NCBI RefSeq assembly: GCF_009389715.1
Contig: NW_024068488.1
Span: forward strand, 1-64,000
From: Phoenix dactylifera
Lineage: Eukaryota; Streptophyta; Magnoliopsida; Arecales; Arecaceae
Length of the DNA stretch: 64,000 nucleotides
Reading direction: 5' to 3'
Positions within the stretch are counted from its first letter, which is position 1. Each line of letters starts with the position of its first letter. The position numbers and the translations under genes are program-made. Of the stretch, positions 1 through 12,744 are shown one piece after another. A model generated the notes under the pieces. The model saw only the letters and a program-made list of their open reading frames with translations, was not told where the DNA came from and did not search any database.

Positions 1-1379
1 ATTTGGGAGCATGCATCCTACGACGCCATGTGGACTTTAAAGTCCGCATAGTGTGAACATGACTTAAGTCATATTCATCCTACGACGACATGTGGTCTTT
101 AAAATCCGCACAAACCTTGGTTTAATCAAATTGACCCAATCATGAACCCAAATCAATTTGGGTCGAACCCAATTTGATTTGGCTCATTAAATCAGCCCAA
201 TTGCAATCCAATTGCAATCAATCAATTCCACTTAATTCTTCTTCCATTAACTCACTAACACTTAGTGGGTTAATTCAATCACCAATCATATTGATGATTG
301 ATTTCTATTATGATTCAAATCACAATTATGATAGTCTGACTAATTAAATCCTCTATGTGTGTGACCCCGTAGGTTCTATTCTGACTGGTAGTGAGAAATA
401 TTGAGATCTCCATCTCAATATCACTGAAACTCCTTTCAGTGGACTGAAACGATTTCAGTTCTACTCTTAGGGTTCACTGATCACCAAGTGAATGCCTTCG
501 AGTCTCACAATCCACTAGTGACACCTAGCAGTATATGGTGGCAACCCAGCAGAATGGAATATCTGAACCTCTTGGTGCAGTTAGCGTATGATACAGTCCC
601 TCTATCATGGATCCCGACGTGACGGAGGTTATGGATATCTCGTCAAACCCATCGTCTGTCATATGTCAAATTTATACGACTTCCAGTTCGAGATATGGAA
701 AACTCTTTTTCCAAAATACCTGGCCAGAAATTTATCGAACTCAGTCTCATAAATCACATAGGATCACTCCTAATCTATCAAGGTCGATAGATCCCATCTA
801 GATGCAACCCTATTCCAAAATGAACCTACTGCAGCCAATTCGCACTACAAGGACCCGAATGACTAGGGCCCAAGTTCACATGCTCGTCAAACTACAGCAA
901 CCTCACAGTGAATAGCTGAGGCATCGCAGGTCAAAGGACCAGTCATACAACTGCAGCATAAGTAGTCACTGACGAGTGGATAGACATCCATGTGACTACT
1001 ATCTTTGGTCACGCTCAGTACCTTGTTCTCTAACAAGTACTTGCATAATCACTCCAGTGTCTCTACACCGTGGACTCGAGACTCGTCCATCTGACTAAGT
1101 GATCTGTGCACTAATCTCAGCGGATCGATCACCGTCCTCGTGATGGATCCATCGATCAGGAGCATTTAGAAATTAATCCCTAATGACACATGCCTCAAAT
1201 TCTCAACTCCTTGAAATTATGTGTCATCTATTAATTTTTGGACGATTCATGGACACATACAAACATGAATGAAAAATAAATTGCCAATCTTATTTATTAA
1301 TAAGTGTCAAATTACAAATTTATGCCCCAGATTACAAATATGCGTCAGCCACGTTGGCTTCTAGGGCATACTTCTAACA
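1..1379 (-). repeat. 3' LTR of Copia copy 1 (partial)
   Basis: The right end, ...CTTCTAACA, is the reverse complement of the LTR start TGTTAGAAG. It is followed by the reverse-complemented polypurine tract ATCTCCCACTTGCAC. It aligns along its whole length with 7472-8816. Confidence 0.9.
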
Positions 1380-1479
1380 ATCTCCCACTTGCACTAAAGC
1401 CAATCAGACATATTTAAGTCCCATTTTTTCAAGATGGACTTCTAATTTCTTCTGACTCAGCTGCTTAGTGAATGGGTCC

Positions 1480-3400
1480 GCCACGTTATCAGTCTACTCT
1501 CTGCACCTCTACATATTTCTTTTCGAGGTAGTCGCGAATTAGATGAAATCGCCGCTCTATGTGCTTGGACTTCTGGTGAGACCTCGGCTCCTTAGCCAGT
1601 GCTATGGCGTCGTTGTTGTCGCAGAAAAGGTTATGGCATCTGATGACATGACTCCTACTCTTCGACAAACTTCTTGTACCAGAACGCTTCTTTCGTAGCA
1701 TCCAATGCAGCAATGTACTCTGCTCCATGGATAGAATCTGCAATAATCGGTTGCTTGGAACTCTTCCAATTTACCGATCCTCCATTGCATAAGAATACAT
1801 ATCCTGATGTAGACTTTCTATCATCAGGGTCAGTCATGAAGTCTGAATTGTATATCCTTCTACTTTAACTCTGGTGCCTCCCCCAAAGACCAAAACAGAT
1901 CTTAGTCCTTCTCAAGTACTTAAGGATATTTTTCACAGTATCCAGTGCTCCTCGCCTGGATTTGACTGATATCTGCTCGTGACACTCACAGCATGTGCTA
2001 TATCAGTCGAGTACATAGCATGGCATACATGAGGCTCCCTTTGCCGATGCATAAGGGATCCTACTAATGCGCCTGAATCTCTTCAGATGTTTTGGCGGGC
2101 ACATCTTTTTGGAGAGATTTTATCCCATGCCTTTGGGGTAACAATCCCCTCTTAGAGTTTTCCATGCTGAACCTCTTCAGCACTTTCTCTATGTACATTT
2201 TCTGTATAGGCCAAAGCATCCTCTTAGATCTATCTCTATAACCTTAATCCCCAAAATATAAGTATGCTTCACCTAGATCTTTCATGGAGAAACTTCTTAG
2301 ACAGCCATAACTGACGATGTGAGCATGGAATATCATTCCCAATTAGGAATAATCATCCACGTACAATACGAGGAATACTGTAGCCTCCCACTGACCTTTT
2401 TGTACACACATGGTTCCTCTTCGTTTCTGATGAAATCAAACGATTGATCATATCATTCGAAACGATGTTCCAACTCCGAGATGCTTGCTTTAGTCCTAAA
2501 TGGATCTTTGCAGCTTGCAGACCTTGTGATCACCATCATTGGAAGTGAAACCTAGAGGCTGTTCTATAGATATCTTTCCTTAAGATATCCAATTAAGAAA
2601 AGCGAGTTTCACATCCGTCTGTCATATCTCATAATCATGATAAGCTGCAATGACAAGCTAACGTTCGAATGGACTTCAGCATGGCTACCGGTGAAAAAGT
2701 ATCTTGATAGTCAATGGCCTTCGTGCTGACTATAACCTGTTTGCCACAAACCTTGCCTTATAGTCTCTACCTGCCATCCCGAACCCATTTTTCTTTGTAG
2801 ATCCATTTACACCCAATAGGTACTATACCTTTCAGGCGGATCTACTAAGGTCCATACTTGGTTGAATGCATGGAGTCTATTTCTGACTTCATCGCATCCA
2901 TCCATTTTCGGAGTCGATGTCTAACATCGCTTCGTTGTAGGTATTGGGATCATTATTATAATCTCTTTCTCCCATGAGGAACTCTATCTTTATTCCTCTG
3001 TAAGCATACCTAAGTATCTTTCAGGAGGGATGGGAGATCCTACTAGATCTACAAGTGGACGAGGTTCTTCATGTATGGCTCAATGTGAATAGGTTCACTT
3101 TTGCTCGTTGCTCTTCAGAGACTTTCTCTTCGAGCTCAATTTTCTTCCCACTGCCTCTATGAAGATAAACTGTTTTCCAGAAAGATGGCATGTCGCTCAC
3201 AAACACTTTGTGATCTTCTGGGATGTAAAATTGTTATCCTAACGACTCTTTAGGATATCCAATGAAACGAGCACAATTGTCCTAAACTCTTAACTTGTCC
3301 GCCTGTTGTCGCTTGACTTGGGCTGGACATCCCAAATCTTGAGATAACCAAGACTTGGTTTCTACCATGCCATAATCTCATACGGTGTGTAGGAACGGAC
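1480..3400 (-). pseudogene. Copia copy 1 reverse transcriptase/RNase H remnant
   Basis: Minus-strand translation shows Copia RNase H pieces in different frames: DRKSTSGYVF and AEYIAALDATKEAFW (about 1655-1837), then SKHIERRFHLIRDY (about 1489-1743). Further left of the integrase, fragments such as the YVDD region are degenerate. No frame stays open through the domain, so reverse transcription by this copy is not possible. The order integrase then RT then RNase H is typical of Copia. Confidence 0.8.
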
Positions 3401-3412
3401 TTAGAGGGAACT

Positions 3413-4291
3413 CTATTCAATATATAGATAGTGGTAAGTAGGGATCTCCCACAAGAATAAGGGTAAGTCAGTGAAGCTCATCATGGACCTGACCATATCC
3501 AATAGGGTCCGATTCCTCCTTTCTGACACTCCGTTGAGTTGAGGTGTTCCAGGAGGTGTCCATTGTGAAACTATACCATTTTGTTTGAGATAATCGCGAA
3601 ACTCTCCACTAAGGTATTCTCCTCCTCGATCTGATCGAAGAACCTTAATGAGTTTTCCTGTCTGTTTTTCTACTTCAAATCTGAATTCTTTGAACCTTTC
3701 AAATGCTTCAGATTTATGTCTCATAAGATAGACATAACCATACCGTGAGAAATCATCGGTAAAAGTAATAAAGTAGAAAAATTGACCCCTAGCCTGCACA
3801 TCGAATGGGCCACACACATCAGTGTGTACTAGGGCAAGTATTTCAGTGGACCTCTCCCCATGTCCTACAAAGGGTAATTTGGCCATTTTTTCTTGAAGGC
3901 AGGATTCACAAATCGGATATGACTCAGAAGTCAATGAACTCAAAAGCCCATGTTTCTCCAATTTGTTAATTCTGTCTTCTCCTATATGACCAAGTCTGAG
4001 GTGCCATAAATACTTTTGATTTATCTCATCTCTAGATCTTTTTGATCCTATGGTACTCACTGTATGCTCAGATACGTTCACAGATACATCCATATGTAAG
4101 TGATAGAGACCGTCAATCATAAAACCACGTCCAAACAGTTTATTTCGCAAATAAATAGAAACGTAGTCTTTATTGAAATTGAATTCATAATGTTCCTGTG
4201 CTAGACAAGATACAGAAATCAGATTTCTGCTAGCACTAGGTACAAAATAACAATCTCTAAGTATCAAACTAAATCCTGACGGTAAATGCAA
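3413..4291 (-). CDS. Copia copy 1 GAG-pre-integrase and integrase ORF
   Basis: This 292-residue frame is part of a Copia polyprotein, not a stand-alone gene. It opens with the stretch after the protease, then the GAG-pre-integrase zinc region (LWHLRLGHIGEDRI, then CESCLQEKMAKLPF), then the integrase core. Candidate catalytic residues are visible: Asp in HTDVCGP, Asp in RSDRGGEY and Glu in NGVSERRNRT. The frame ends early after FLWEIPT, where the family normally continues. Integrase would join element DNA to the host genome in the nucleus. With gag, protease and RT broken on either side, this ORF is almost certainly a fossil. The ATG shown is internal and not a genuine start. Confidence 0.8.
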   Translation of the reverse strand: MHLPSGFSLILRDCYFVPSASRNLISVSCLAQEHYEFNFNKDYVSIYLRNKLFGRGFMIDGLYHLHMDVSVNVSEHTVSTIGSKRSRDEINQKYLWHLRLGHIGEDRINKLEKHGLLSSLTSESYPICESCLQEKMAKLPFVGHGERSTEILALVHTDVCGPFDVQARGQFFYFITFTDDFSRYGYVYLMRHKSEAFERFKEFRFEVEKQTGKLIKVLRSDRGGEYLSGEFRDYLKQNGIVSQWTPPGTPQLNGVSERRNRTLLDMVRSMMSFTDLPLFLWEIPTYHYLYIE

Positions 4292-5300
4292 AGGAATGTG
4301 CCCACAGCAACAGCAGCAACTCTTGCTCCATTGCCAACCCTTAGGGTTACCGCACCTTCCGTAAGCCTTCTACTTTTCTTTAGACCCTGCATGGTAGTGC
4401 ACAAGTGAACACTAGAACCAGAGTCTATAACCCAACTGGAAATAGAAGAAACCGTTAGATTAGTTTCAATAATGAGCATATTAGCATTGACGCTTCAGAA
4501 GGCGTGTCACCCTCTTGCTCTTTAGTTTTCCATGTAGATAGGACAGTTCCTCTTCCAATGGCCGTCTTCATTGCAATGGAAACATTTTTCTTTGGGTTCG
4601 GCCTTCTTTTTAGGAACTTCCTTCTTCGGCTTGTTTCTCGGTCTTCTACTTCTTCGCAGGCTCTCTTCTTCTTCCCAGTAGACTTTCTCTTGGAAGTAGA
4701 AGTAGCTCCAGCAGCGAGAACTGTGCCCCTTGAACCTTTCACAGGCCCCCTCAGTTGTCACCAACATATTCAACAATTCAAGTTTGGTGCATTCAATTTA
4801 TTCATATGGTAGTTTACAATAAACTGTCCATATGAAGATGGCAACGATTATAGGATCAAATCCGTTTGCAATCCTTGGCATGGTCATGCCAAGCTTCTCA
4901 AGCTCCTCAAGATCCTTGATCATGGTCAAACATGTTCATGGACGGACTGCCCATCACGCATCTGGCTTTGAAGAGCCGCTTGGATACTTCAAACTTGCTG
5001 CAGACGACTCTGTTCACCATACCAAATCTTGTAGGTGATCAAGTATGTCCTTAGCAGTCTTCAAATGCTGCATTGCAATTCGTTGGACATGGATGTCAAA
5101 ATGTAGCACCTAACCTTATTGTCGTCATCCAACCATTTTGCATGCCTCTCACAGCTGCTCATTGGTTGCACGGGGTTTGTACACCGGGAGTTCATGGTCA
5201 AGAACATAAGCTATCTTTTCGCACTCAGACAATCTTTAAGTTGCGGAGCCCAATCTTTATAGGTTTGGTGCGGTCAACTATTGTTATCTAGATTCGAACT
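4264..5300 (-). pseudogene. Copia copy 1 gag/protease remnant
   Basis: Overlapping short frames carry a Copia gag zinc knuckle (CFHCNEDGHWKRNCP, about 4522-4600) and a protease start (SWVIDSGSSVHLC, about 4380-4440), separated by frameshifts. The basic Lys/Arg-rich stretch before the knuckle is typical. Homologous decayed sequence occurs at 29389-30300 in Copia copy 2. Confidence 0.8.
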
Positions 5301-6665
5301 ATCGGGTTGGAAGCCCATTGACATCTGCAGAGAGTAAGATTCTAATTAGAAATTTGTATTTGACATTAATTTGTTTTAGGAACTTTTAAAACAAAATGGA
5401 TTAGATCCTCCCACTATTTTTCGGATCTCTCACACTTTCTTGGTAAAGATACGGAAACTTGCGATTAGGATTTCGAGTGGGGTGCTGCGGTCCCACCCAT
5501 CTATATGTCACCTCACCTAACAGTTATTGGAGACACATAGACGATGAGTGTACAACTCTTGTACAATGCTTCGTAAGCATATTGAGCTAACATGGTCTCC
5601 CAACTCATAAGGGACCTCACCTAAACAGTTTATTGGACCCCATTCCTTGGTTTAAGTCAGACCCACATAATCCCGCGAAAATAAAGCTGTGATTGGGTCC
5701 TCACCTAACAGTTATTGGAGCCCAACCTCACAACATTCATTTTAATAAGACGAGGTCCAAATTTTCCACATTGCAAACTAAGTCCACTGTAATCCCAGCC
5801 GAGACTAATCAACGCCGGAAGAAGTCTTAGCAACTCTACTTACGGTGGAAGACCAAATCGACTTATATTGGTAATCCAGATCTTAGTGATTCCCAACTTT
5901 GAGCTTTCATAGGAGGTATCGATCAATTGGCCAGGTAAGCAGGGTGGAGGCTCCCCCTTACTCAGAGAGTAGGTCCTAATTAAGTAACCACCTTTGAGCT
6001 TGCCTAGACACCAATTAGATCAATTAATCAAATATGGCTAGCTCAATGTATCGTTCACTCTCGATTGATTTAGGAAGGTTTTAGGTCTCTTGGGATTTAC
6101 ATCTAATGTAACCATCTACCCCATACCATATGTCATTCGATTTACATCTTATGTAAATGTCACATTGGTTCAGGTTTACATCCTATGTAATTATGAAACC
6201 CTTTCATATATTATGTGATTACATCTTATGTAAATGACATAATTGTTTCAGTTTACATCTTATGTAAATGTCCTATTGTTTAAGGATTTTATTTACATCT
6301 CATGCAAATAAATTTTTGTTTAACTAATACATACATCTCATGCATACATTATTTTAAACATAACCTTAAACAAGTATGAACATTATGATTACCATATGCA
6401 TCTCATATATTTTCAGATCTGAAATTTTAAACCTATTATGCTATTCTCTGGATTTCAGATCATGCATTACTTGATTTAAAACATTGTAATCTAATTGCAA
6501 TTCTAAAATAATTTGCAAGATCATAGCAAATAAAAATCTGCATGCTGAAAATTTCAGCAACCTGAAATTTCAGCACGCAGAAAATCCAGCAAGCATAATT
6601 TTTAAAAATCAGATTAAAAATATGGTAATCAATCCTTAGGTCCTAATCATGCTCCTAGAACCATG
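5300..6665 (-). other. Copia copy 1 untranslated leader with repeated motifs
   Basis: No coding frame is seen. The leader holds three copies of a CCTCACCTAACAGTTATTGG-like motif (about 5510, 5620 and 5700) and at about 6090-6340 several copies of a palindromic TTTACATCTTATGTAAA-like motif. The same two repeat types occur in the leader of Copia copy 2, so they belong to the element. Confidence 0.7.
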
Positions 6666-6677
6666 GCTCTGATACCA
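6666..6677 (-). promoter_or_regulatory. Primer binding site, Copia copy 1
   Basis: The minus strand reads TGGTATCAGAGC one base inside the 5' LTR end. This is the standard plant Copia site complementary to initiator tRNA-Met. Confidence 0.9.
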
Positions 6678-6678
6678 C

Positions 6679-8816
6679 TGCTGAGTTACGCCCCGTTCGA
6701 TGCGACGTTCGCAGCGGAATTCGAACGGACGTCGTTCATCGCATGAACGCGCCTCGGATCGTAGAATTCAAAAATTTTTCTGGATCCAAATCCAGAAGAT
6801 CTTTGAATTCATTAGGGAGGAGAGATTAGGATCTGAGGAAGGTTGATTAAGATTCATAAAACTGAAACTAAAATCAGAAGAAATTAATTTGAAGATCTCA
6901 TCTTCAAAAATTCTGCAGGTGAAGAACACCGCAGCCTGATGATCTATCTAGGTTCCTGTTTGAGCCACACAATTGTCCGGCCTCTATAGGTATCCACACG
7001 AGGATCTAATCATCTGAGATAGGGTCTTACCGGAGTGCTAGCTCCTTGCAAGACCTTTCATGACTATCATATAGATTAGAAGATAAAATCTGCATATACC
7101 TCCTAAGAAGAACCCTTCTTCTTCAACCTTGCTTGCGTGGAGGAGAGGAAGGAGGAACCTTGCCATGGATCTTCCTTGCCTTGCTACCGTGGAAGAAGAG
7201 GAGGATGAAGACCCTTTGCTGCCGTGGAGGAAGAAAGAAAGGAGGCATGGAAGGAAGAGGAGAGATTAATTCATAACTCTCCCTTACTATCCTTTTTTAG
7301 ATTGGGTCTAGGGCTCCTCCTAATCTTATTAGGAGTATGGGACTATAGCCCCCTTGGATTAATGCCAAGTGTCCAATCCTTGTGCTCATAGATGCATGAC
7401 ATGTGTCTATTTATCAATTGATTAATTTCTAATCACATTAGGATTTCTAATCTCATTAGGAGAATTAATTGATTTGGGAGCATGCATCCTACGATGCCAT
7501 GTGGACTTTAAAGTCCGCATAATGTGAACATGACCTTAAGTCATATTCATCCTACGACGACATGTGGTCTTTAAAATGCGCACAAATCTTGGTTTAATCA
7601 AATTGAACCTATCATGAACCCAAATCAATTTGGGTCGAACCCAATTTGATTTGGCTCATTAAATCAGCCCAATTGCAATCTAATTGCAATCAATTCAACT
7701 AATTCTTCTTCCATTAACTCACTAATACTTAGTGGGTTAATTCAATCACCAATCATATTGATGATGATTCTATTATGATTCCAAATCACAATTATGATAG
7801 TCTGATAATTAAATCCTCTATGTGTGTGATCCGTAGGTTCTATTTCTGACTGGTAGTGGAGAATATTGAGATCTCCATCTCAATATCACTGAAACGATTT
7901 CAGTTCTATTCTTAGGGTTCACTGATCACCAAGTGAATGCCTTCGGTCTCCAATCCACTAGTGATACCTAGCAGTATGTGGTGGCACCAGGTTAATGATA
8001 ATCTGAACCTCTTGATGCAGTTAGCGTATGATATAGTCTCTCTATCATGGATTCCGACGTGATGGAGGTTATGGATATCTCGTCAAACCTATCGTCTGTC
8101 ATATGTTAATTTATACGACTTCCAGTTCGAGATATGGAAAACTCTTTTTCCAAATACCTGGCCAGAAATTTATCGAACTCGTCTCATAAATCACATAGGA
8201 TCACTCCTAATCTATCAAGGTCGATAGATCCCATCTAGATGCACCCTATTCCAAAATGAACCTACTGCAGCCAATTCGCACTATAAGGACCCGAATGACT
8301 AGGGCCCAAGTTCACATGCTCGTCAAACTCAGCAACCTCACAGTGAATAGCTGAGGGCATCACAGGTCAAAGGATCAGTCATACAACTGCAGCATAAGTA
8401 GTCACTGATGAGTGGATAGACATCCATGTGACTACTATCTTTGGTCACGCTCAGTACCTTGTCTCTAACAGTTGCATAATCACTCAGTGTTCTACACCGT
8501 GGGACTCGAGACTCGTCCATCTGACTAAGTGATTCTGTGCACTAATCTCAGCGGATCGATCACCGTCTCTCGTGATGGATCCATCGATCAGGGAGCATTT
8601 AGAAATTATCCCTAATGACACATGCCTCAAATTCTCAAACTCCTTGAAATATGTGTCATCATCTATTAATTTCTTGGACGATTCATGGACACATACAAAC
8701 ATGGAATGAAAAATAAATTGCCCAATCTTATTTATTAATAAGTGTCAAATTACAAATTTATGTCCCAGATTACAAATATGCGTCAGCCACGTTGGCTTCT
8801 AGGCATACTTCTAACA
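6679..8816 (-). repeat. 5' LTR of Copia copy 1
   Basis: A 2138-bp LTR with TG...CA ends on the minus strand (TGTTAGAAG to CAGCA). It matches 1-1379 over the shared part. Host intron sequence resumes at 8817. Confidence 0.9.
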
Positions 8817-9710
8817 CCAGTGCCTGATAGGGCAAACCCCATGCCTGCCGCTGCAAGAATGTGTGGGTGGGCTGCCAATGCTGGATTTCTTGTTTTTTCG
8901 AGTATAGCTATTCAATTTTTTCTTAATTGTATATACTTTTCGATGGATGCATCTCCTGATATAGTCATATGTTCTATTTACAATTTCACTCCTTCCAAAA
9001 TTCCAGATCTGGAAGGTGAAGAACAATTGTTGATAAAGTTTGCATTTGTCTTTATTTTCTTATGGACATTATGAACTTCAGCATAGAAAAGTTCAAATGA
9101 ACTCTATGATCAATACTAGGAGTTAAATATATTCATTTGATTATATGGTGAAATGCTAATGATTCTATTATTTTTTCCCTTTACCTAGATGTTCCGGTCA
9201 AAATAGATCATAACTTAGCCATGTTTCCTGGTTGACTAACCAAGTCAAAATTTCTTTTTTTTTTTTGGCATTATTGATCTGATCCCGAGTCCTGACTTCT
9301 TAACCCATGTTCTTTATTATACTTACAAGTTTTACTCTTCCATATTTACCTTTTCAAATTTATCAAGTTTCTTTCATTGGTTTTTATGGAAGATCACCAA
9401 TATAACTAAAACAAAAATAATGTATCTTTTGAGAACAAACTTTTACAAATCCATACTAACTGAATGGTATCTGCTGTTTAGATTTAAGAAAAGAAAATGC
9501 TCTGGTGTAAATGCAATCCAGATATTCTAGTATATGTTAGCTATGACTTGGTCTTTTGTGTTGATTCTTTCTATATAATCTGTTATTCTCATACACTGTG
9601 TTTAGCTTATTGATGCAATTGTGGTTTGAATAAGATGAACACCTATCAATTTTAGTGCTGCTTGATTCATTTTGGTTACTTTCTAACAATGTCAAATCTT
9701 GCTGGTATAG
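8817..9710 (+). other. Intron-like sequence upstream of AXS exons
   Basis: About 0.9 kb between the Copia LTR end and the first recognisable AXS exon. It is AT-rich with no conserved AXS coding sequence. A short open frame at 8742-9074 runs across the LTR boundary and is not credible as a gene. It ends in a good acceptor (GGTATAG) at 9710. Confidence 0.6.
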
Positions 9711-10852
9711 GATCCAATGTTTTATGTTCTCAAAGAAGATGCCTCACCATGCATTTTTGGTCCTATTGAGAAACAGAGATGGTCATATGCATGTGCAAAA
9801 CAACTCGTTGAGAGGCTAATATATGGTATGCATGTTTCATGCACTGTATTGCAGATATGCATATGATTATTATTTTTCTGACTGTTTCTTGTTACATTGG
9901 AACTCTTCAGCTGAGGGTGCAGAAAATGGACTCGAGTTTACCATTGTAAGGCCTTTCAACTGGATTGGACCAAGGATGGATTTTATACCGGGAATTGATG
10001 GTCCAAATGAGGGTGTTCCTAGGGTTTTAGCATGCTTTAGTAATGTATGTACGACATCTGAAATTCAGTTTTGCTAGTTCTGTTATCAAGTATGCTTATC
10101 TTAATAAATTATGCAGAACCTTTTACGTGGTGAGCCTCTTAAGCTTGTTGATGGTGGCCAGTCCCAAAGAACTTTCGTGTACATCAAGGATGCCGTAGAA
10201 GCTGTTCTCTTAATGATTGTATGCTATTTTCTTCCCCTCTTCTCTGCCTCATATTTATATCCTGAAGTGAGCTGAATAACTGGCTGTCTTTCAGGAAAAT
10301 CCTAACCGAGCAAATGGTCAGATCTTTAATGTGGGAAATCCTAATAATGAGGTTACAATAAAGCAACTTGCTGAAATGATGACACAGGTACTTATGGGAA
10401 GTTCATGATGATTGCTAACATTGTGGAGGATATTGTGTTGCCCTTCATCTTAATTTATTGTTGCTCTTGCAGGTTTATTCAAAGTTTCAGGAGAGCAACC
10501 ACTTGAGCAGCCAACAATTGATATAAGCTCCAAGCAGTTCTACGGTGATGGATATGATGACAGTGATAAGCGGATTCCAGATATGACTATAATCAACAGG
10601 CAACTAGGTAAGTCAGGCCCTAACTGCTCACATCTACAAGCCCTATGATTGTGCTAGTTTATATTGTCAAAAAAACAGAAAAAACGTTTACATAAGTAGA
10701 GAAATACAATAACATGAATGACCATTCTGCTTGCAGGTTGGCACCCAAAGACTCCACTCTGGGATCTGCTTGAGACAACATTGACTTACCAGCACCGAAC
10801 ATATGCAGAATCCATCAAGAGGGCGCTTGCAAAAACTGTTGCATCCAGTTAA
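9711..10852 (+). CDS. AXS: UDP-D-apiose/UDP-D-xylose synthase, C-terminal exons, apparent frameshift
   Basis: Six exons are readable: 9711-9825, 9911-10044, 10117-10218, 10295-10387, 10473-10607 and 10737-10852 (stop TAA), all with GT-AG introns. The product belongs to the cytosolic short-chain dehydrogenase that turns UDP-glucuronate into UDP-apiose and UDP-xylose for cell-wall polysaccharides. Recognised blocks are CIFGPIEKQRWSYACAKQL, with the YxxxK catalytic pair, FTIVRPFNWIGPRMDF, QRTFVYIKDAVEAVLLM and GYDDSDKRIPDMTIIN. About 231 of nearly 390 residues are present. The N-terminal NAD-binding exons must lie left of the Copia insertion or be lost. In exon 10473-10607 one base is missing after codon AAG (10484), which shifts the frame to an early TAA at about 10524. 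A sequencing error would rescue the gene; otherwise it is a pseudogene. Family identification is firm, functional status is not. Confidence 0.85.
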
Positions 10853-11340
10853 GGTCAGGACACTTGGATCGGATCAGCAAGTTGGTTACCACTAGTCATC
10901 ACTTGGGTTTCTGATATTCTTTAAAAGTAACCATATGCATTTAACTTTCTTTGGCAATTTTTTTTTGATGTTAGTAAGTGATGGCAAAGTATTGCAACCC
11001 TAAAATTCATTATTTGTATGCACGCTGCAAGGATAGGATGATAGGGATGTTTTTTGTGTTGGTGCCAGCTTTTATCTGACCCTTCTTCCTACCCATGCAG
11101 CTAACGGCCTTATTTGAGTCATCCCATGGTTTATTTTTCAGGTAGTATACCAAAAAAATCATAGACATCATCGATGAATTTCTCCTGCTTTCATTGAGGA
11201 ATAATACCCTAGAGGAGATTTAGTATTAATAGTTTTGCAGATAAATCTTTTCAGAAGATGTTTAGGCTTACAGCAGTTTGGAGCTTTTGTCATTCTTAAG
11301 ATCCATCAGTAATAATAAATTAATTATCCAGACTCAGATT
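10853..11340 (+). other. AXS 3' untranslated region and downstream flank
   Basis: Non-coding sequence follows the AXS stop. AATAAT-type signals occur near 11310. No other gene is visible. Confidence 0.5.
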
Positions 11341-12635
11341 TTTGGAAATGCATTATCCAATAATTAAATCACCATTCCATGTTGAAGTTGGGCCCATTGC
11401 TTTGGATACGTCCTGATACCTACACTTTTTTGGATATATATGTTGGTACCTGTGAAAAGATGCTATGTCCATGCATACATGTCAGCAATTGTCTTTTCAA
11501 GTTTGTGCTCTTTGGATGTTCTTTCCATGTGTGCAAATTTCTTGCTGACTGTTTTCTTATTATATTAATTTTTTTTTTTGGGCAAATCTGATTTAGGTTC
11601 TATTTCATATTGCTGTAATTAGTAGAGCTTTTATTTGTAAAGCTTTTGCTAGTAAAACTTTTAATGAAAAGCTTTTGGTAATTACATTTCCGAAAGGTCA
11701 TAAGATTTTAAGTATTGTAGGATTTTAACATCTGTATGGTAACTAAACTGAAAAAGTGTCAAGTATCATGGTAATAAAGGACATTACTTAATACTTCGAA
11801 CAATTTATTGTACTATCAACAACAAATAGTATGAAGTATTTTTAATTTATAAATTATTTATTTAGTTATTATAATCTAAATAATATAATGATTAATCAAT
11901 TTCTATATTAATTAAAAGTATAATAAAATTTTATGATATTATTGTATTATAATAGTAATATTAATGTAATAATATAATATTTTATAATATGATTATTAAA
12001 TATAATAACAATCACGAGGAAGTGAATTTTCATCATTATTGATTAAAACTTAAAATCCTTAATCCCATGATTATAGCAATAAAAGAAGATCAAATTAAAA
12101 TATGGTGGCAATAAACAATATTTTAAATTAATTTAAACAATTCAATGGAGGAGTAAGGTCTCTTGGGCGAGCTTCTTGAACGTTGGATTTGGTTTACACT
12201 AAATCGTCCAATTTAAAACTCTTCTGCTGATCCCACATACAGTATCTCTTGCATCTTGTAATTATTCTTGAAAACTTGACGCTAATGGTAATTTGGAGAA
12301 TAATGATCTTTTTCATGGTCTTCACCAAATCATAGCCATTGTTTTGTTTCTTGATATTTCATACAACTCTAGTATCTATACATCCATTAGAATCATAAGA
12401 CAGATAAAATAGAATGGAGAGCACAGGTAGTACCTATTTGGTACACAATATGCGGGGTGACTCAGTCTGCAGCATTGTTGGATTTCTATAGTTGTGGGCT
12501 GCCTCAAATAAACACTCAGAGAAGATGCAATCCTCTAAATGTCCATAGGTAACAGGTGCGCACCATTTATTTGAGCATCTAACTTCATAATGCTGTTAAT
12601 CATAGTTTTTGAATTACCCACCTATGTAATGTGAG
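11341..12635. other. AT-rich intergenic spacer
   Basis: Very AT-rich, especially 11820-12010. The short open frame at 11379-11591 shows no recognisable family. I see no supported gene. Confidence 0.5.
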
Positions 12636-12744
12636 TTGCCTGAAGAACAATGGTTAAGGCCTTCCAAGGCTTCTCACAATTTTGCCATCAGAATTGTGAT
12701 ATCATACAAATGTGATCCGCCTGCGTCCATGAATTTTATGACCT

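Larger units (their letters stand above)
1..8816 (-). mobile_element. Copia LTR retrotransposon (copy 1), left end outside window
   Basis: The order on the minus strand is 5' LTR (6679-8816), tRNA-Met-type primer site, leader, gag remnant, integrase ORF, RT/RNase H remnant, polypurine tract (about 1380-1390) and 3' LTR (1-1379, truncated by the window edge). LTR ends are TGTTAGAAG...CAGCA. The window starts at a point matching 7472 in the other LTR, so roughly 0.8 kb of the 3' LTR lies outside. gag and RT/RNase H are broken by frameshifts and stops, while the integrase core is still open. LTR and coding similarity put it in the same family as the element at about 15450-35330. The long LTR (2.1 kb) suggests a Tork/Angela-like lineage, which is inference. 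It lies in an intron of, or directly upstream of, the AXS exons. Confidence 0.9.

Noticed and set aside
8742..9074. 110-codon frame across the Copia LTR end
   Set aside because: It starts inside the LTR and runs into host intron; no family features.
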